Positions 22,961 through 34,889 are shown, counted from the first letter of the stretch. The stretch: DNA of 64,000 bases from Neoceratodus forsteri (GCA_016271365.2 CM057456.1:1398317001-1398381000); one strand, 5' to 3'. Notes: generated by a model from the sequence alone, not told the origin. Numbers and translations are program-made.

Positions 22961-23199
22961 TAGTAAAAAAAAAACCTGAAAGAAAATGGTCTCTCATCCC
23001 CCTCCCTAATCCTGATCCCTCCCTTTGCAGACCCACCTCACCACACCCCCTTACCCCATACTTACCTCTGGATGTTGGGCGCTGTCACCGTCTGTGGACC
23101 GGGACACGTCTGCACTCTTCAAAGCTGAACCACAAACTGAGGAATCATAGGTAAGCCATATAATGGCAGTCAATGGGGGGAGGTGTTCAACTTATGTTG

Positions 23200-24380
23200 G
23201 TATCTCGGCCATTTTTTTAGATTTTAGCACCCAATTTTCAACATGGGGTTTTTTGGGACCCCATCTTATGAACAATGTCACTGTCATCTCATTACTCAGT
23301 TCTGAAAGGTGATCTCATGGTCACTTTATGGAATCACCTTTCGGGACTGATTAACAAAATGAGGTAGCACGTCAATTGCACGATGCAATAATAGCAACGT
23401 CAATTTGGGCGATGCTATTATAGTGACTACAATAACAGCACCCTAAAATATGGATGACTACCATTAGGATGACTAATGTATGCCCCCTTCCCGAGGCGCT
23501 ATGATTTTGGGGTTGGTTATGTTAGTAAGGGGGTGTGGGGGCAAAGCCCCCCACATGGGGAGTGTGTGTGGGGAAGCCCCCCATGAAAAAAGCATTTTGC
23601 AGATGTCGCCCTAATGGTGGTTGCCCATATTTCAGGGCACTGTAACTGCAGTCACTATAATAGCATCACCTGCATTTGCATCACTATTATTGCATCACGC
23701 AATTGACTTGGAACCACAAAATGACAGTCCCAATGTTCATGAGGGGAGGTCCCAACAAGCCCATGTTGAAAATTTGATGCTGAAAATTTAAAAAAAGCTG
23801 TTACAAGCGTGTGTTGTGCTGTTTTTATGCACGCTCATAACTTCGCCAATTTTTAATATTTTCACTCTAGATTTTCAACATTGCCATTTTTTTCACATCT
23901 CCTCATGAACAGTACAGCTGTCATTCTAAACATCCCGCCCGAAGTGTGTTTTCACACCTCTGGCATAGAATGGTGCAGTCACTGAACAAAATCAACTTTT
24001 GGGATAGATTAACAAACTTACAGTGCCAATGTTCCTGAGGGGATTTTCCTAAAAGCCCATGTTGAAAATTTGGTTAAAAAATTCCCCAAAATGGCCACAT
24101 TATGAGCGTGCATTGTGCAATTTCTATGTGCGCTGATAACTTTGCCAAGTTTTCATATTTTCCCTCCTGATTTTCAACATTACCCTTTTCCACACCTCCT
24201 CATAAACAGTATACAGCTGTCATTTTTCACATCCTGCCAAAAACATGATTTCACACCTGTGGCACAGAATGGCACATTTGCTGTGTGAACTCACCTTTCG
24301 GGACAGATTAACAAAATGACAGTGACATTGTTCATGAGGAGGGGTCCCCAAAATGCCATGCTGAAAATTAGGTAAAATAA
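23200..24380. repeat. Tandem and inverted modules of about 298 bp
   Basis: The phrase CTTTYGGGAYAGATTAACAAA occurs at about 23337, 23996 and 24294; the last two are 298 bases apart, and the first spacing becomes similar once the MITE at 23363-23715 is removed. TTTTCAACATGGGG to AACAATGTCACTGTCAT at 23230-23290 is the inverse of 24317-24372. The block is therefore tandem repeats bounded by an inverted copy. No ORF is supported. Confidence 0.6.
23363..23715. mobile_element. 353-bp palindromic MITE with 9-bp target duplication
   Basis: Ends GGTAGCACGTCAATTGC and, inverted, GGTTCCAAGTCAATTGC. Inverted similarity continues inward for about 100 bases (GATGCTATTATAGTGACT is present on both arms). 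ACAAAATGA flanks it exactly at 23354-23362 and 23716-23724. A 9-bp duplication and GG termini point to a Mutator-like non-autonomous element, but the superfamily is inferred from these features only. Confidence 0.75.
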
Positions 24381-24792
24381 ATCCTAAAAAATGCCCAAGT
24401 TACATGCATTTGTTGAATTGTGGTGCCCGTATCTTAAAAATGATTTGAAACACAGATTTTTCACTTTCCACAGCTTAGGTAGACTAAGCACCCATGGAGG
24501 TTTCAAAGTCATGATTACAACTGCAGTGGAATTTTTTCATAGTTGCTATGGTTACTGAGATATTGCCAAATTAGTGTTAAGGGGGTTACTTTTCATGACT
24601 ATAAGGCTGCGATATGTCCATACTTATGTGTAAGTGGGAGTGCAGGGCCAGAGGGCCTGCATGGACCCTGTGTTCCCACTTATGCATATCTTTATGCAAC
24701 AATGGGTAGCCTCAGGGAAGTGCAGGGACTGGAGGGTCTGTGCTCCCACAACCACATACCAGTTACATTACACTTTCTCAAAAAGAAGGGAA

Positions 24793-25177
24793 ATTCATTG
24801 CAAAAAACTACATTAAAGCATCAGTTAGTGTTTTTATTAAAGAGTAAAAAGCTGGGAAATTCAATGTTAGGGTTACCAACCCTACCATCCCACACCATCC
24901 CCCCAACCTCCACACACCAACAGGCATCAGGGTGTGCCTTGGAGTCATTGAGTCTAACTCTCACCCTATTCTCCTATACTGTACCATCTCATCTTGTTTA
25001 CACATGGGATAGGGTGAGAGTTAGGGCCGACAACCCCAAGGCACACCCTGACACTTGTTGATGTGTGGAGGATGGGGGGAGTGGTAGGGTTGGTAACCCT
25101 AACGTCAAATTTCCCAGCTTGTTACACTTAAAAAAAAAAACGAACTTATACATTAATGTAGTTTTTTTGCAATGAAT
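24793..25177. repeat. Fold-back repeat, copy 1
   Basis: ATTCATTGCAAAAAACTACA at the left recurs inverted at the right. Both arms then share CTGGGAAAT, GTTAGGGTTACC, CAGGGTGTGCCTTGG and CTAACTCTCACCCTAT. Centre near 24985, arms about 190 bases with scattered mismatches. Confidence 0.75.
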
Positions 25178-26462
25178 ATATATTATAGCTGCATGATAGT
25201 GCAGCTATAGTTAGGGTGCCCGGCAACTTCTATCTTAAACCCAAATATTTGTAGTTTAATAACTTTGCAACCATATGATGGATTTGCCCGACATTTTGCA
25301 TTGCAGTATGGAACCACAGATTTCTGGATCTGGAAAGTTGTGTAATGGTCGGATGAGCAGTTGTGGAGCTGCGGAATGCCAAAAACTGCAAAAAAATTGG
25401 GGATTTGGTGTTTTGTTTTTTTTTTTGCTCTGGGCTATAGCCCAAATGATTTGTCCTTCTGGTCTGAAATCTTCAGGGAAGATGCAATCTGGGTCACTGA
25501 TGTGCCTTTTGTAGATTTGGTGAAAAAATATGAATCTGTTCAAACGTTATTCATATTAAAATTTTCCCATTATAGTCAATGCGAAAAAAATATATGTGTC
25601 TCACGAAAGCTGCTGCCAGTACATTTTACTGTTGTAAGTGGCCCTTTTACTGTCATACAGCTGCCATCTTGTTTCAGTTAGTGGTGAAGAAAAACGTATG
25701 CAATTCAAATTCTACTACCCCAGGTAAACACTGACAGTTGTGTTTACCTAAATGGGACCTAAGGAACACAATGGTGCCATCAGCTTTTTTCTAGGACCCC
25801 TTTTTCAAAATTGGGTCCCCTGTAGTGTTGCAAATCATGACAGTACATTTACAACACTTTTGCAAATCATAACACTGTCGCATCTGTACTGTTGCAATTT
25901 GCGACATTACTGCACCAAAAAATATCATTTCTTTGCTACACCACTGCACCTAAATGGTTAGGGCTGTTTGGATGAAATTTGCAGGGTGGCCTCACAGATG
26001 TGCCTTTTGGTGATTTGGTAGAACAATTTAAAATGGTTACAAAGTTACAGCGCTCCAAAGTTGAGAAATTTCCCATAGGCTAACATTGCGGCATCCATGG
26101 CGCCTTGTGGCATACGTATCTCAAAAACTATTCGAGATACATATCTTTTGCTACCCACAGTTTAGTCCACCTTTAGGTGAACTAAGCCTGTGTGGAGAAT
26201 TGGAAGTCATGATTACAACTTCAGCAGCATTTGTGCCATAGTTGCTACAGTTACTGAGATATTGCCAAATAAGTGTTACAAGGGTTCCTTTTCAGTACTA
26301 TGGGGCTGCTGTATGGCTCCGTACTTATGTGTACATGAGGGCCCACACTCCCACGTATACATACCATTACACAAAAAATGGGCAATGTGAAGGGAGCAGG
26401 CCCGCACTCCCACAAACACATACCAGTTACCAGTTACATTACACCTTCTCAAAAATAAGGGA

Positions 26463-26836
26463 AATGCATTGCAAAAAACTAGGTTAATGCATCAGTTAGG
26501 GTTGATAGCACAGCAACAAAAGTATGGAACTGTGATGCTAGGTTTATCACCCCTACCACCCCACCCCCTCCACACACCAAGAGATGTCGGGGTGTGCTAT
26601 GGGGTCATCAGGCCCAACTCTCACCCCATTCCATGTGTAAACAAGCTGACATGCTACAGTATAGGAGAATGGGGTGAACATTACGCCTGATGACCCCATG
26701 GTATGCCTCTACATCTGTTGGTGTGTGGAGGGTGTGGAGTGAGGTGGTAGGGGTGATAACCCTAACATCACATTTCCATACTTTTGTCACTGTTCTATCA
26801 ACCTTAACTGATGCATTAATGAAGTTTGTTCAATGA

Positions 26837-26842
<6 letters not shown>
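26463..26842. repeat. Fold-back repeat, copy 2
   Basis: Same design as the copy at 24793-25177: ATTGCA/ATTGAA boundary, TAATGCATCAGTTA, CAAAAGTATGGAA and TATCACCCCTACCA on both arms, centre near 26650. The 300 bases before each copy are also direct repeats of each other (TCATGATTACAACT to TACTTATGTGTA), so a unit of about 0.7 kb is duplicated. Confidence 0.75.
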
Positions 26843-26876
<34 letters not shown>

Positions 26877-26878
26877 TA
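26843..26878. repeat. (AT)n microsatellite
   Basis: Nearly pure AT dinucleotide run with one TACAT interruption. Confidence 0.9.
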
Positions 26879-26879
26879 C

Positions 26880-27700
26880 TATTAAACTTGATTTCCAGGC
26901 TGTTTAATGGTTAGTGTGTTTTGACAAAGTTGATAAAAAATGTTGTATATACTCTATTAGATAACTTATGGGTGTATAACAGCAAATACTCTATATTGCA
27001 GTTTGAGGCATGTTAATACAGTAAATACATACTAACATAAAATTTCTACTGTTACTTCATATCACATAAGTAGTAGAAATGACTTAAATACAGTCAATAT
27101 GTAAGCAATCAGACATGACAAGGGTGTTCGCTCTCTGTGGTTAATGCACGCCCAGGTGCATAATGAGGTATGAGGCAGTTGCTCTTAGTGCCTTAAGCAC
27201 CTGGAAGTGCATTATCCAAAGACAACCAGCCCCGTGGAGTCTGTTATTATGCTTATACAAATGACTCCCTGTAAAAAAACTTATACATTTCTAAATGAAA
27301 AAAAAAATAAAATAAAAACTACATATTAAAGCATTACATATTAAACACTGTTTTTTCTTAAAATCATGTAATAGTCCCCGCTGCAGTTTCTTTCACAGCT
27401 TAGATTCTGTAACGGCTTCTCATCTGCAGCACTGTGTCACTTTAATGCTGTTGCATAATATTGTGCCACAGTACCATCACCTACTTTTTCAGTTTTATAT
27501 CCCCTTTTGATATAGAAATGCTACAGCATTTTGAGGTTTTGAGACCACTTTGCCATTTATCAGGAGAGGAAGCATGAGTGCATAACTGCTTCATTTACTT
27601 ATTACTGTGCAGTTTTATGAGTCAGTGCAACAACAATTCAGTTTTATTGTTTGATTACAAAGTCATTACTGTACCTCATCTTATCTAAACTTCTCCACCT
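26880..27700. other. No recognised feature
   Basis: AT-rich sequence without a supported ORF or recognised repeat. One inverted pair of short words (CCAGGTGCATAATG and GCACTTCCAGGTGC-like) lies near 27150-27215. Confidence 0.4.
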
Positions 27701-28078
27701 GCTTGCCTATACACTCCTGGTGTATATGATCAATTTGTAGGGCTATGAGTATGTACACAGCCAATTGTCTGTACTCTGCACTTATGTACTAATTGACTCT
27801 ACTACAAATATATTGTATGCTTGTATCAACCCTACTGTTTGTTCACCTATGTTGCAATTGATATCTATAATTCATACTGTCTCCCAATGAATGGGATGGC
27901 TAGTCTAGTCCATGAATGTATGTAACTGTCCAATGATATTTGTACATAATTATCTGTATCTGTACTGTTTTCTTATGCTTGGAACATTTGGTTCCCTGTG
28001 TCACCCAGTAAAAGGGACTTGACTGTCTCAGAGGGTCTGCCCAGTCATCAGAATTTAAATAAAATAAATAAATAAATT
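27700..28078 (+). mobile_element. Probable LINE 3' UTR with (AAAT)n tail
   Basis: AT-rich text ending in AGAATTTAAATAAAATAAAT and further AAAT units just before 28078. Phrases such as GTAAAAGGGACTTGACTG resemble the 3' UTRs of the L2/CR1-group LINEs in this window. There is no coding part, so strand and class are tentative. Confidence 0.4.
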
Positions 28079-28490
28079 ACAACAGGAATCAAAGCATTAC
28101 AGTAAATGAATAAAGCAATAAATAAAAGCAAGTATCAAAGCATTACAATAAGCAAACTAAAAACATACAGAGCATATATTATAATAAAGGCATTAAAAGC
28201 AATAAAAACAAGAAAACACTGTAGTAGCTGTGAGAACACTTCAAGAAGAAAGTTGCATAAAAATGACCAATATTTAGAGCCCCAGGGTTTCCAACCTCTA
28301 GAATTCATCTACCTGGGTATCTTGGGTCCAACCAGTGTAGTCGTCAGGAAATCATATCAGGTTTGTTTTTATAGAGCGCAGTAACTCACCTACTTACTGT
28401 TGGAGCTAATTTGGCCACAACTGTTTTCCTTATAGACTTTACTGTCCTAAAAAAGTTGGCAAGATTCCTAATAGTTATGTTGTATTCCAT

Positions 28491-30320
28491 GGCCCAGATA
28501 TTCAAACTGCGCCAGTTTGTGGCGCAAGCCTTTGCGCCGCTCAAAATAGTTGTGCAGGGGTGTAGCCAGGGTGATATTCAACGGAGTTGCACTATGACGT
28601 AACTGCTTTGAATATCACCCCCTGGCCACCCCCACTGTGCATGGCGCAGTGGAACTGCACCAGCACAAGTGGTCAGAGTGGAGCATTGAGATGCGGTGGT
28701 GCAAGTTCCATTGTGCCATGCACAGCACCTGTGATATTCAAAGGGTGACATGCAAATGGGGCCATAATTTATGCAAGGCGCACGGGGGGGCCATTTGCAT
28801 ATGATTACAGTCTCATTTGCATGCCATTAGCATGCAGGTGTGCCGATTCCCGATGACTTGCGCCTGGCACCCTGTCAGGCAGCAGCCATCAGGGACCAAC
28901 ACCCCCTGCAGCCCGATCGCGGGATGTCCTGTAAGGGATGTCTCCAATCCCTGGTGGTCCAGTGGACCGCAATTAGCCCAATCACGGGCATAACAGTGTT
29001 CCCCCCTGAGTAGCCCGATCGTGGGCATAACTTCATCCAACCCCCCCGAGTAGCCCGACTGCGGGCATAACTTTATCCCATTAACCCGATCGGGCATCAG
29101 TATCCCCAAAGCCCAATATCTCTGGTGGTCCAGTGGACTGAATGGAGCCTGATAGTGGCGGCATTCCTCACCTCCCAAGTATGAAATCCTGGTGATCTAG
29201 TGGACCCCACCCCACCCGCCCATGGAGCCTCACCACCTCGCTCCCCTGTCAACCAGCGGGCAGCAGCACCCCACCGCCTGCTGCCCGCCACCCACCAACT
29301 GACAGCTCAGTATGGCTGCATGCCCATTGGTTCAGAGCATGAGCTAATGGGTGTAGTTTATACGAGATTAGTCAGTCCAGATATGTGAAAGAAAATTATT
29401 CACATATCTGGACTCGACTAGTGTAGCTGCATGCCCATTGGCTCATGCTCTGAACCAATGGGCATGCAGCCATATCGAGCTGTCAGTCGGTGGGCGGCGG
29501 GCGGCAGGTGGGTGGTGCTGCCGCCACCGCTGACGGGGGGGGTGGTGAGGCTCCATGGGCGGGTGGGTAAGGTCCACTAGATCACCAGGGATTTCTTACA
29601 TTGGGGTGAGGAATGCCGCCGCAATCAGGCTCTGTTCAGTCCACCACCACCAGGGACACTGGACTTTGGGATACTGATGCCCACGATTGGGCTAATGGGG
29701 GTAGTTATGCCCACGATTGGGCTACATGGGGGTTGGATAAAGTTACATGGCCGCAATCAGGCTACTCGGGGTTGGATGAAGTTATGTCCCATGATTGGGC
29801 TACTCGGGGTTGATGAAGTTATGCCCATGATCGGGCTACTCGGGGGAGACACTGTTATGCCCACAATCGGGCTACTCGCAGTCCACTGGACCACCAGGAA
29901 TATTGGACTTGGGGGGGATACTGATGTCCGTGATCTGGGCATGGGGGGCACCGCCAGGTGTGGCGGGAACAAGTCAAGGGCCACCCACAGATGGCAGCTA
30001 CTGTGTTGTGCCCTGCAATGCGGCAGCTCACCTGTGGGTGGCCCTTGACTTGTTCCTTTTTTTTTGGTGTAACTTTGTGCAGGCGCAGGTAGGGGTTGAG
30101 CCTGCATAACTCTGCATGGCCCGGGCTGAATATCGGGCTGTGCAGTTTATGCATGGGCACGCCACCCCACCCATGCCTGCATACATTACCAATGCACCCC
30201 GGCGCATCAGGATTTGTGCGGCACACTTTTCCCTTTTAAATATCGCACCAGGGCGCATCAGTGGGTTGTGCATGGCGCAACACTGTTGCGCCATGCGCAA
30301 CCCTTTTGAATATCTGGGCC
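28491..30320. mobile_element. 1.83-kb fold-back element with Harbinger-like ends
   Basis: Left end GGCCCAGATATTCAAACTGC; the inverted right end starts GGCCCAGATATTCAAAAGGG. CAT flanks it at 28488-28490 and 30321-30323. The two halves are inverted copies of roughly 900 bases around a loop at 29390-29398 (GTCCAGATATGTGAA and its inverse). The arms contain degenerate tandem units of the type GTAGCCCGATCGTGGGCATA. No ORF of its own is supported. The first 25 bases match the right end of the Harbinger at 21 positions, so it is probably a non-autonomous relative. Confidence 0.8.
28750..28822. promoter_or_regulatory. Octamer cluster in the fold-back element
   Basis: ATGCAAAT at 28750-28757, and ATTTGCAT at 28793-28800 and 28815-28822: three perfect octamers in 73 bases, paralleling the cluster in the divergent spacer of the Harbinger. 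Confidence 0.4.
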
Positions 30321-30369
30321 CATGTGTGTAAATGTTGAGATAAGTTCATAAGTATCAAAATTGGAGCCT

Positions 30370-32770
30370 TGGATGTAAAAATGGTTCAGAAGTGTAACCC
30401 TGGCCTTTCTGTACTAACGGCATACCCCTACGATGTGCATTAAATCTTCCTTCTCCCCAGTGGAGCAAAAACAAGCTCTGCTATTTACTCCTGATTTGTC
30501 ATATCTTGCTGTTAACACATTGCTATTGAACACCTCACATTTATAGCTAAAAATATTTTTCTTAGTTCAAGATCTATTAGGGCATTCAGGTAGTATTTAC
30601 AACCAAAGTATGTGCTTGCAGAAGCAAACCAACTAGAGAAACATGTGTTGTTAATGGCCATGAGGTCTTGTTTTGTCCCAAAATTGCTAATTTTCCTGTT
30701 AATATATGACTTATACATACGACTCAGGGATATATATTTTCCAGGTATCTCTTAAGTACCAATAGGCCATATTTCTTTAAATTATTTAAAAGGGTCTTAT
30801 ACCAAGCTAATTCCTTGCAGCCATATGCCTGCCAGGACTTTTTTTTTAACTTAAGCAGTTGTATGGTAGCCCATCTGTGTCTATCCTGGAAAGCTTTAAC
30901 CAGTAGTTAATTTTGCGCATGTCTTGGCTGACTTTGGTTTCATTGGAAGTTAATGGCTAGACTAAGTTCTTTAACTGAGTCTTCCAACCTGTCCAGCTTC
31001 CTCTGTAGTCTTGCTTTGGACAGGGCCATGAGGACTAAATCATCCACATATGTCAGAGCAGTGCAAATGTGGTTATTTATTTTTGGGGAGTCAGAATCTA
31101 ATGATTCCAGGTCCTTTATTTATTTTTTATTTTACTTAAACGTTTGTTAACCAGATAAATGTAATGAGCCAAAGCACATTTTCATACATGACCCAGGGCT
31201 CACTCAAGTAGCCAAAAGATGTTACAATTTAGTTCCAAGGTGTACAGATAAGACAAACAATCATAAGTACAATTATACAAAACACTTACAAATAAGTTGA
31301 GCACAATAATGTTTCCTAAGGTGCAGTTTCAAAGTAATATGATTAACACCTTCATACAGATAATTAGTCAAATAATTTAGTAATTTGTCAATATATAGAC
31401 AGAACAAGGTGGGAGCTAGGACACATCCCTGTCTCACCCCCTTATTGGTGTAGAAGACTTCTGAGAATTGATCTTGGATGTCGCATCTGATGTGGGCCCA
31501 TGTGTTTGAGTAAAAATTGGCAATTATTTGGACCAATATGGGTTCTATGCCTTTGTTTATTAGAATGTTCCACATAATATTTCTCGAGACTAAATCAAAT
31601 GCTGTTAAGAAATCAATAAATACCACAAACAATCTCTATTTTTTTAAGATGAACATGCTTTTCTTGAAGATGGGTTATCTCAAAATGATTGTCAATAGTA
31701 GAGTAACCACTCCTAAATCCTGCCTGGAGCTTATTAAGTACCCATGTATTGTTTATTTGGACTTTGAGGTTTTCTAAGATTATTTTGGGAAAAAAATGTA
31801 GGTTAATGTCAAGTAAACTGATTGATCTGTACATTGCAGGGTCAAAGAGGCTACTTTTTTATGAATTGAGATCATGTCAGAGCCTCTCCAGGACTGGGGA
31901 ACAAAATCCTTGGCTATGCATTTGTTATAAAAGGAGATTAAAGGGTTGCACCATAATGTAGGGTGGCATGTGTACTCCTCAGCCAGTATTCTGTCTGAGC
32001 CTGGTGCTTTTTCCCATTTAAGGATTTTATTGCCAGGTATATTTCTTTCCTAGAAATCAACTGGCAGTTGTTATTGTGCCTAGAAGAACTAGGCAAGACA
32101 TGAGAGACAGGGGCCTCCACATCGAAGAATATTTTTGAATAATACTACACCCATGTATTTTTCTGTATGTATGCTTTGATAGATTTTTTGTAATTATTGG
32201 AGCTGTGAGCTACTAATTTCCAGAATTTTTTTGTGATTTATTTCACTCATGGCTCTGAGCATTTTCTCCCATAAAAATGTGAAATATTGTTGTTTTTTTT
32301 ATCTTTTAAAAATACATTTTTCCTTTCTTTATTTATGATTTTAAAATGTTCCCTGCCATTGAGGTTTTTGCATCTTTGGTCATTAATCTTAGATATTTTT
32401 ATACTGTCTGAATTCTTTGTCAAACTAACCCTGCTGATGAGCCATATTCTATTGCGGTTAGAGTATATGTAATATTTTTTTCTTTTGCTAATGTTGTTGT
32501 AAATAGATATTATATTTGTCCGCATGGTCTTGGCACTCCAGAGAGGGAGACCCCGCCAGACATCTGTACTTAGTAGGTTCCCAATTATTATTTTTATTTT
32601 AAGTGCCAATTTGCGATCCCAGGTGGCCCTTTTTCTTGCTCTTAGTGCAGTAAAGAGCGATTAATTAGATACGACTCCCTTTTTGTAAAAAAATATCAGA
32701 AAGTGGTCACTTTCTGATCTGGCAATTACTTGGAGGTTGAGCCAAAGAGGCTGATTAAATCATAACTCAA
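30370..32770 (-). pseudogene. LINE ORF2 (endonuclease tail, RT, C-terminal Cys motif)
   Basis: Minus strand. IARSESDHFLI near 32700 matches the SDH block that ends AP endonucleases. The RT shows YRSISLLDINLHF, LQAGFRSGYSTIDNHF, VFIDFLTAFDLVSR and KGVRQGCVLAPTLFCLYID, and the catalytic YVDD at 31039-31050. A stretch of about 160 bases (31110-31270) between the last two may be an insertion. Downstream, DRHRWATIQLLKLKKKSW leads to a C-x-C-type motif (CFCSTGEKEDLMHIVGVC) at about 30430-30490. Stops and frame changes are numerous. GVRQGC plus GYSTID wording differs from CR1/L2; I cannot name the clade. Confidence 0.75.
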
Positions 32771-32849
32771 GTATATGAGAAGTGTATTGCTGACTGTGTT
32801 CCTGTGTCCTGCACTGGTCCAGGTTACAGTTCTTGGAGCCTGTGTTTGT

Positions 32850-33691
32850 TCATAGGCCATCATCATATTTTGTTTCAAGTTCTTTCAGTCCTAAGATTGT
32901 GTCTTGGAGCTCCTGCATTACTCCCTGAATCTCATTCTTAGATATTAAAATATTTTCATTGCAAGGGTAAATATCAGAGGGGGGAACATTCTTTGAATTG
33001 ATATTGTCACCTGCCCAGTCAGAATAGCTGTTGCTAGACAATTCTTCTCCTGGCAAGGCTTCTATATATTTTTGGATCCAAGGTCAGGCAATTGTTCTAG
33101 TGTGTTGCTTGAATATTGTCTGTTTAATACTGGCAGCAAACTGCTTGTTCTTGTTTTAGGTGTAGATGTTTCAGAAATATAGAAACATAGACTTTGATGG
33201 CAGATAAGGACCGCTTGACCTACCCAGTCTGCCCATTTCCCTACCTCTTGGATAAGCTGTAGATCCTAGTTTTACCAACAGCCTACTTCCTCCTACCTCC
33301 CACTAGAATTGCCTTATGTCTGGCCCATGCAGTCTTAAATTCCCCCACTGTTTTTGACCCTACAACCTCCTCAGGAAGGCTGTTCCATGTGTCCACCACC
33401 CTCTCATGAAAAAATACTTCCTTACGTTGCCCCTGAGTCGTTCCCCTCTGTCTTCAAATTGTTCCCCCTTGTTCTTGCTATTCTTGTTTTATTATCATTG
33501 AGTGATTTAAAAAATAAATGATCAGTCATTTTGATTTGTATAGTCTTGGTTTGCAAAGGTATACTAAGTGTGTCTTTCAGAGGGAGTTGTCAAGTGCTAT
33601 TTTCTTTTTTATTGCTTGTTTAGTCTGCATTAGCTCTCCAGTTAAGGGTGAGCAGCAGCCAGCTTTAGCTTGACCTCTTGTGCTAACCATG
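32850..33691 (-). pseudogene. LINE ORF1 fragment
   Basis: On the minus strand an ORF begins at ATG 33691 with MVSTRGQAKAGCCSPLTGEL, breaks at a stop after about 40 codons, is interrupted by a CR1 tail at 33176-33490, and resumes as SNTLEQLPDLG, MPGEELSSNSYSDW and a possible helix IQGVMQELQDTILGLKEL ending at 32850. Its position just upstream of the endonuclease suits ORF1, which normally encodes an RNA-binding chaperone. No zinc knuckle or RRM is visible, so the function is inferred from position only. Confidence 0.45.
33176..33490 (-). mobile_element. CR1 3' end fragment
   Basis: Plus strand begins with the reversed tail (ATATAGAAACATAGAC), then GCAGATAAGGACCGCTTG and CAGTCTGCCCATTTCCCTAC, the usual CR1 3' region, up to the C-terminal part of ORF2 near 33490. 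The same family occurs at 50118-50505 (+) and 59944-60152 (-). Confidence 0.8.
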
Positions 33692-33699
33692 GTGTGCCT

Positions 33700-34880
33700 G
33701 CAGACAGTAGTTTAATTCAAGTGGGGAATCTGCTGAAATAACAGCAGAATGACAAAGAGGTGATGTGCTTAAAACACCTAACCTGTATAACCACAACTAC
33801 GCAACAGGGTTATGTTTACTTTAGCAACCCTTGATGCTATGTGAAATGATTAATATCTTGTTGATTGCAGTTCTAGTCACAAGACCAGTCTTGTCTAGGT
33901 AACCTAGTTGATATAGATCTTGGACTAAATGTGGAAAGGTAGCATAAAGTGCAGACAACGCCTGTTACATAACAAGGTCTCTAAAAACTTTATTTAAAAC
34001 TAAAATAAGTAGCACTGTGCAAGTTTGCAGACTGATTATCAGTTTGATTGGTTGTTAGTTGGTTAACTGAACTCCAGATGCAATTAGTACAATAGCGCAA
34101 ATAAGTGCAAATAACAAGCAGGGATGTTACAAATGGTACAGAAAGCTAATTTACAAGTAAAACAACAGTGCTTATTAGTATGAAACTGCTCTCTAAAAAC
34201 TCTATCGACACTCTATTTATGATGTAAATGGCTAACACTGACCAGAATTGCCAAGGGATTTGCAGTTAACTAAACAACAGGTTTCAAGGTACAAAAGCAA
34301 AAAACAAATGGAGCTTAAAAGACAAATAAAACATACTACCTTATAGGAAATTAGATTGCAGAAAAAAAATGAATTATATTGAGCATACCAGTCAGACAAG
34401 ATGTTAAGACAAGCAAGTAGTTCAGTTTTAAATAAGAATAGCTCCTGACTTTTAGAGCTGCAGCAAATCTGGCAACTAGCTGACTGACTGACTGTCCTAA
34501 ATGTGCATATGGCATGACAGAATAAATGGAGTTTAAATTACAGACAGCACAGGACTCAATCTGCAGTGTAAGTATTCAGTAATGAGGCGGCTTTTTAGAG
34601 GAATGACAGATTAAAGTGCAAACAGTGCGACTGTGTGGACAGATCCTATAAAGCCAGGGGAGCGGTTGCAGTTTATGCTGCAGGTGTCATGGTTGACAGG
34701 AAACAGTATGGCCTACGGGAATGCCGTCAGTGCCATAATTGTATGTCTATCCATCAGTAACATTTACAAACAAGTCAAAGTATTTTTTTAGCGGGGGGGC
34801 TGTGCCACTCGCTCCCCCCCATGTGGGGAGCTCTGCCACCACATCTCAAATAAAACATAATCAACTCCGAGGTTATACAA
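33700..34880. other. No gene; possible 5' UTR of the upstream LINE
   Basis: AT-rich, no ORF of note. Because it lies directly upstream of the minus-strand ORF1 start, part of it may be that LINE's 5' UTR. A GC-rich short palindrome (CTCCCCCCATGTGGGGAG-like) lies near 34810-34830. Confidence 0.35.
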
Positions 34881-34889
34881 TATTGAAGA

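Larger units (their letters stand above)
28100..33700 (-). mobile_element. Two-ORF LINE (-), interrupted by a fold-back element and a CR1
   Basis: Minus-strand LINE of uncertain clade. From the 5' side: ORF1 start at about 33691, endonuclease tail, linker, RT, C-terminal cysteine motif, and a tail continuing across the fold-back element (28491-30320) to about 28350. Removing the fold-back and one CAT rejoins ISTFTHM to EYNITIRNLANFF in frame. A CR1 tail at 33176-33490 sits in ORF1. Confidence 0.75.

Noticed and set aside
28491..30320. CRISPR-like array from repeated GTAGCCCGATCG units
   Set aside because: Units are degenerate, unequally spaced and mirrored in a palindrome of a eukaryotic transposon.
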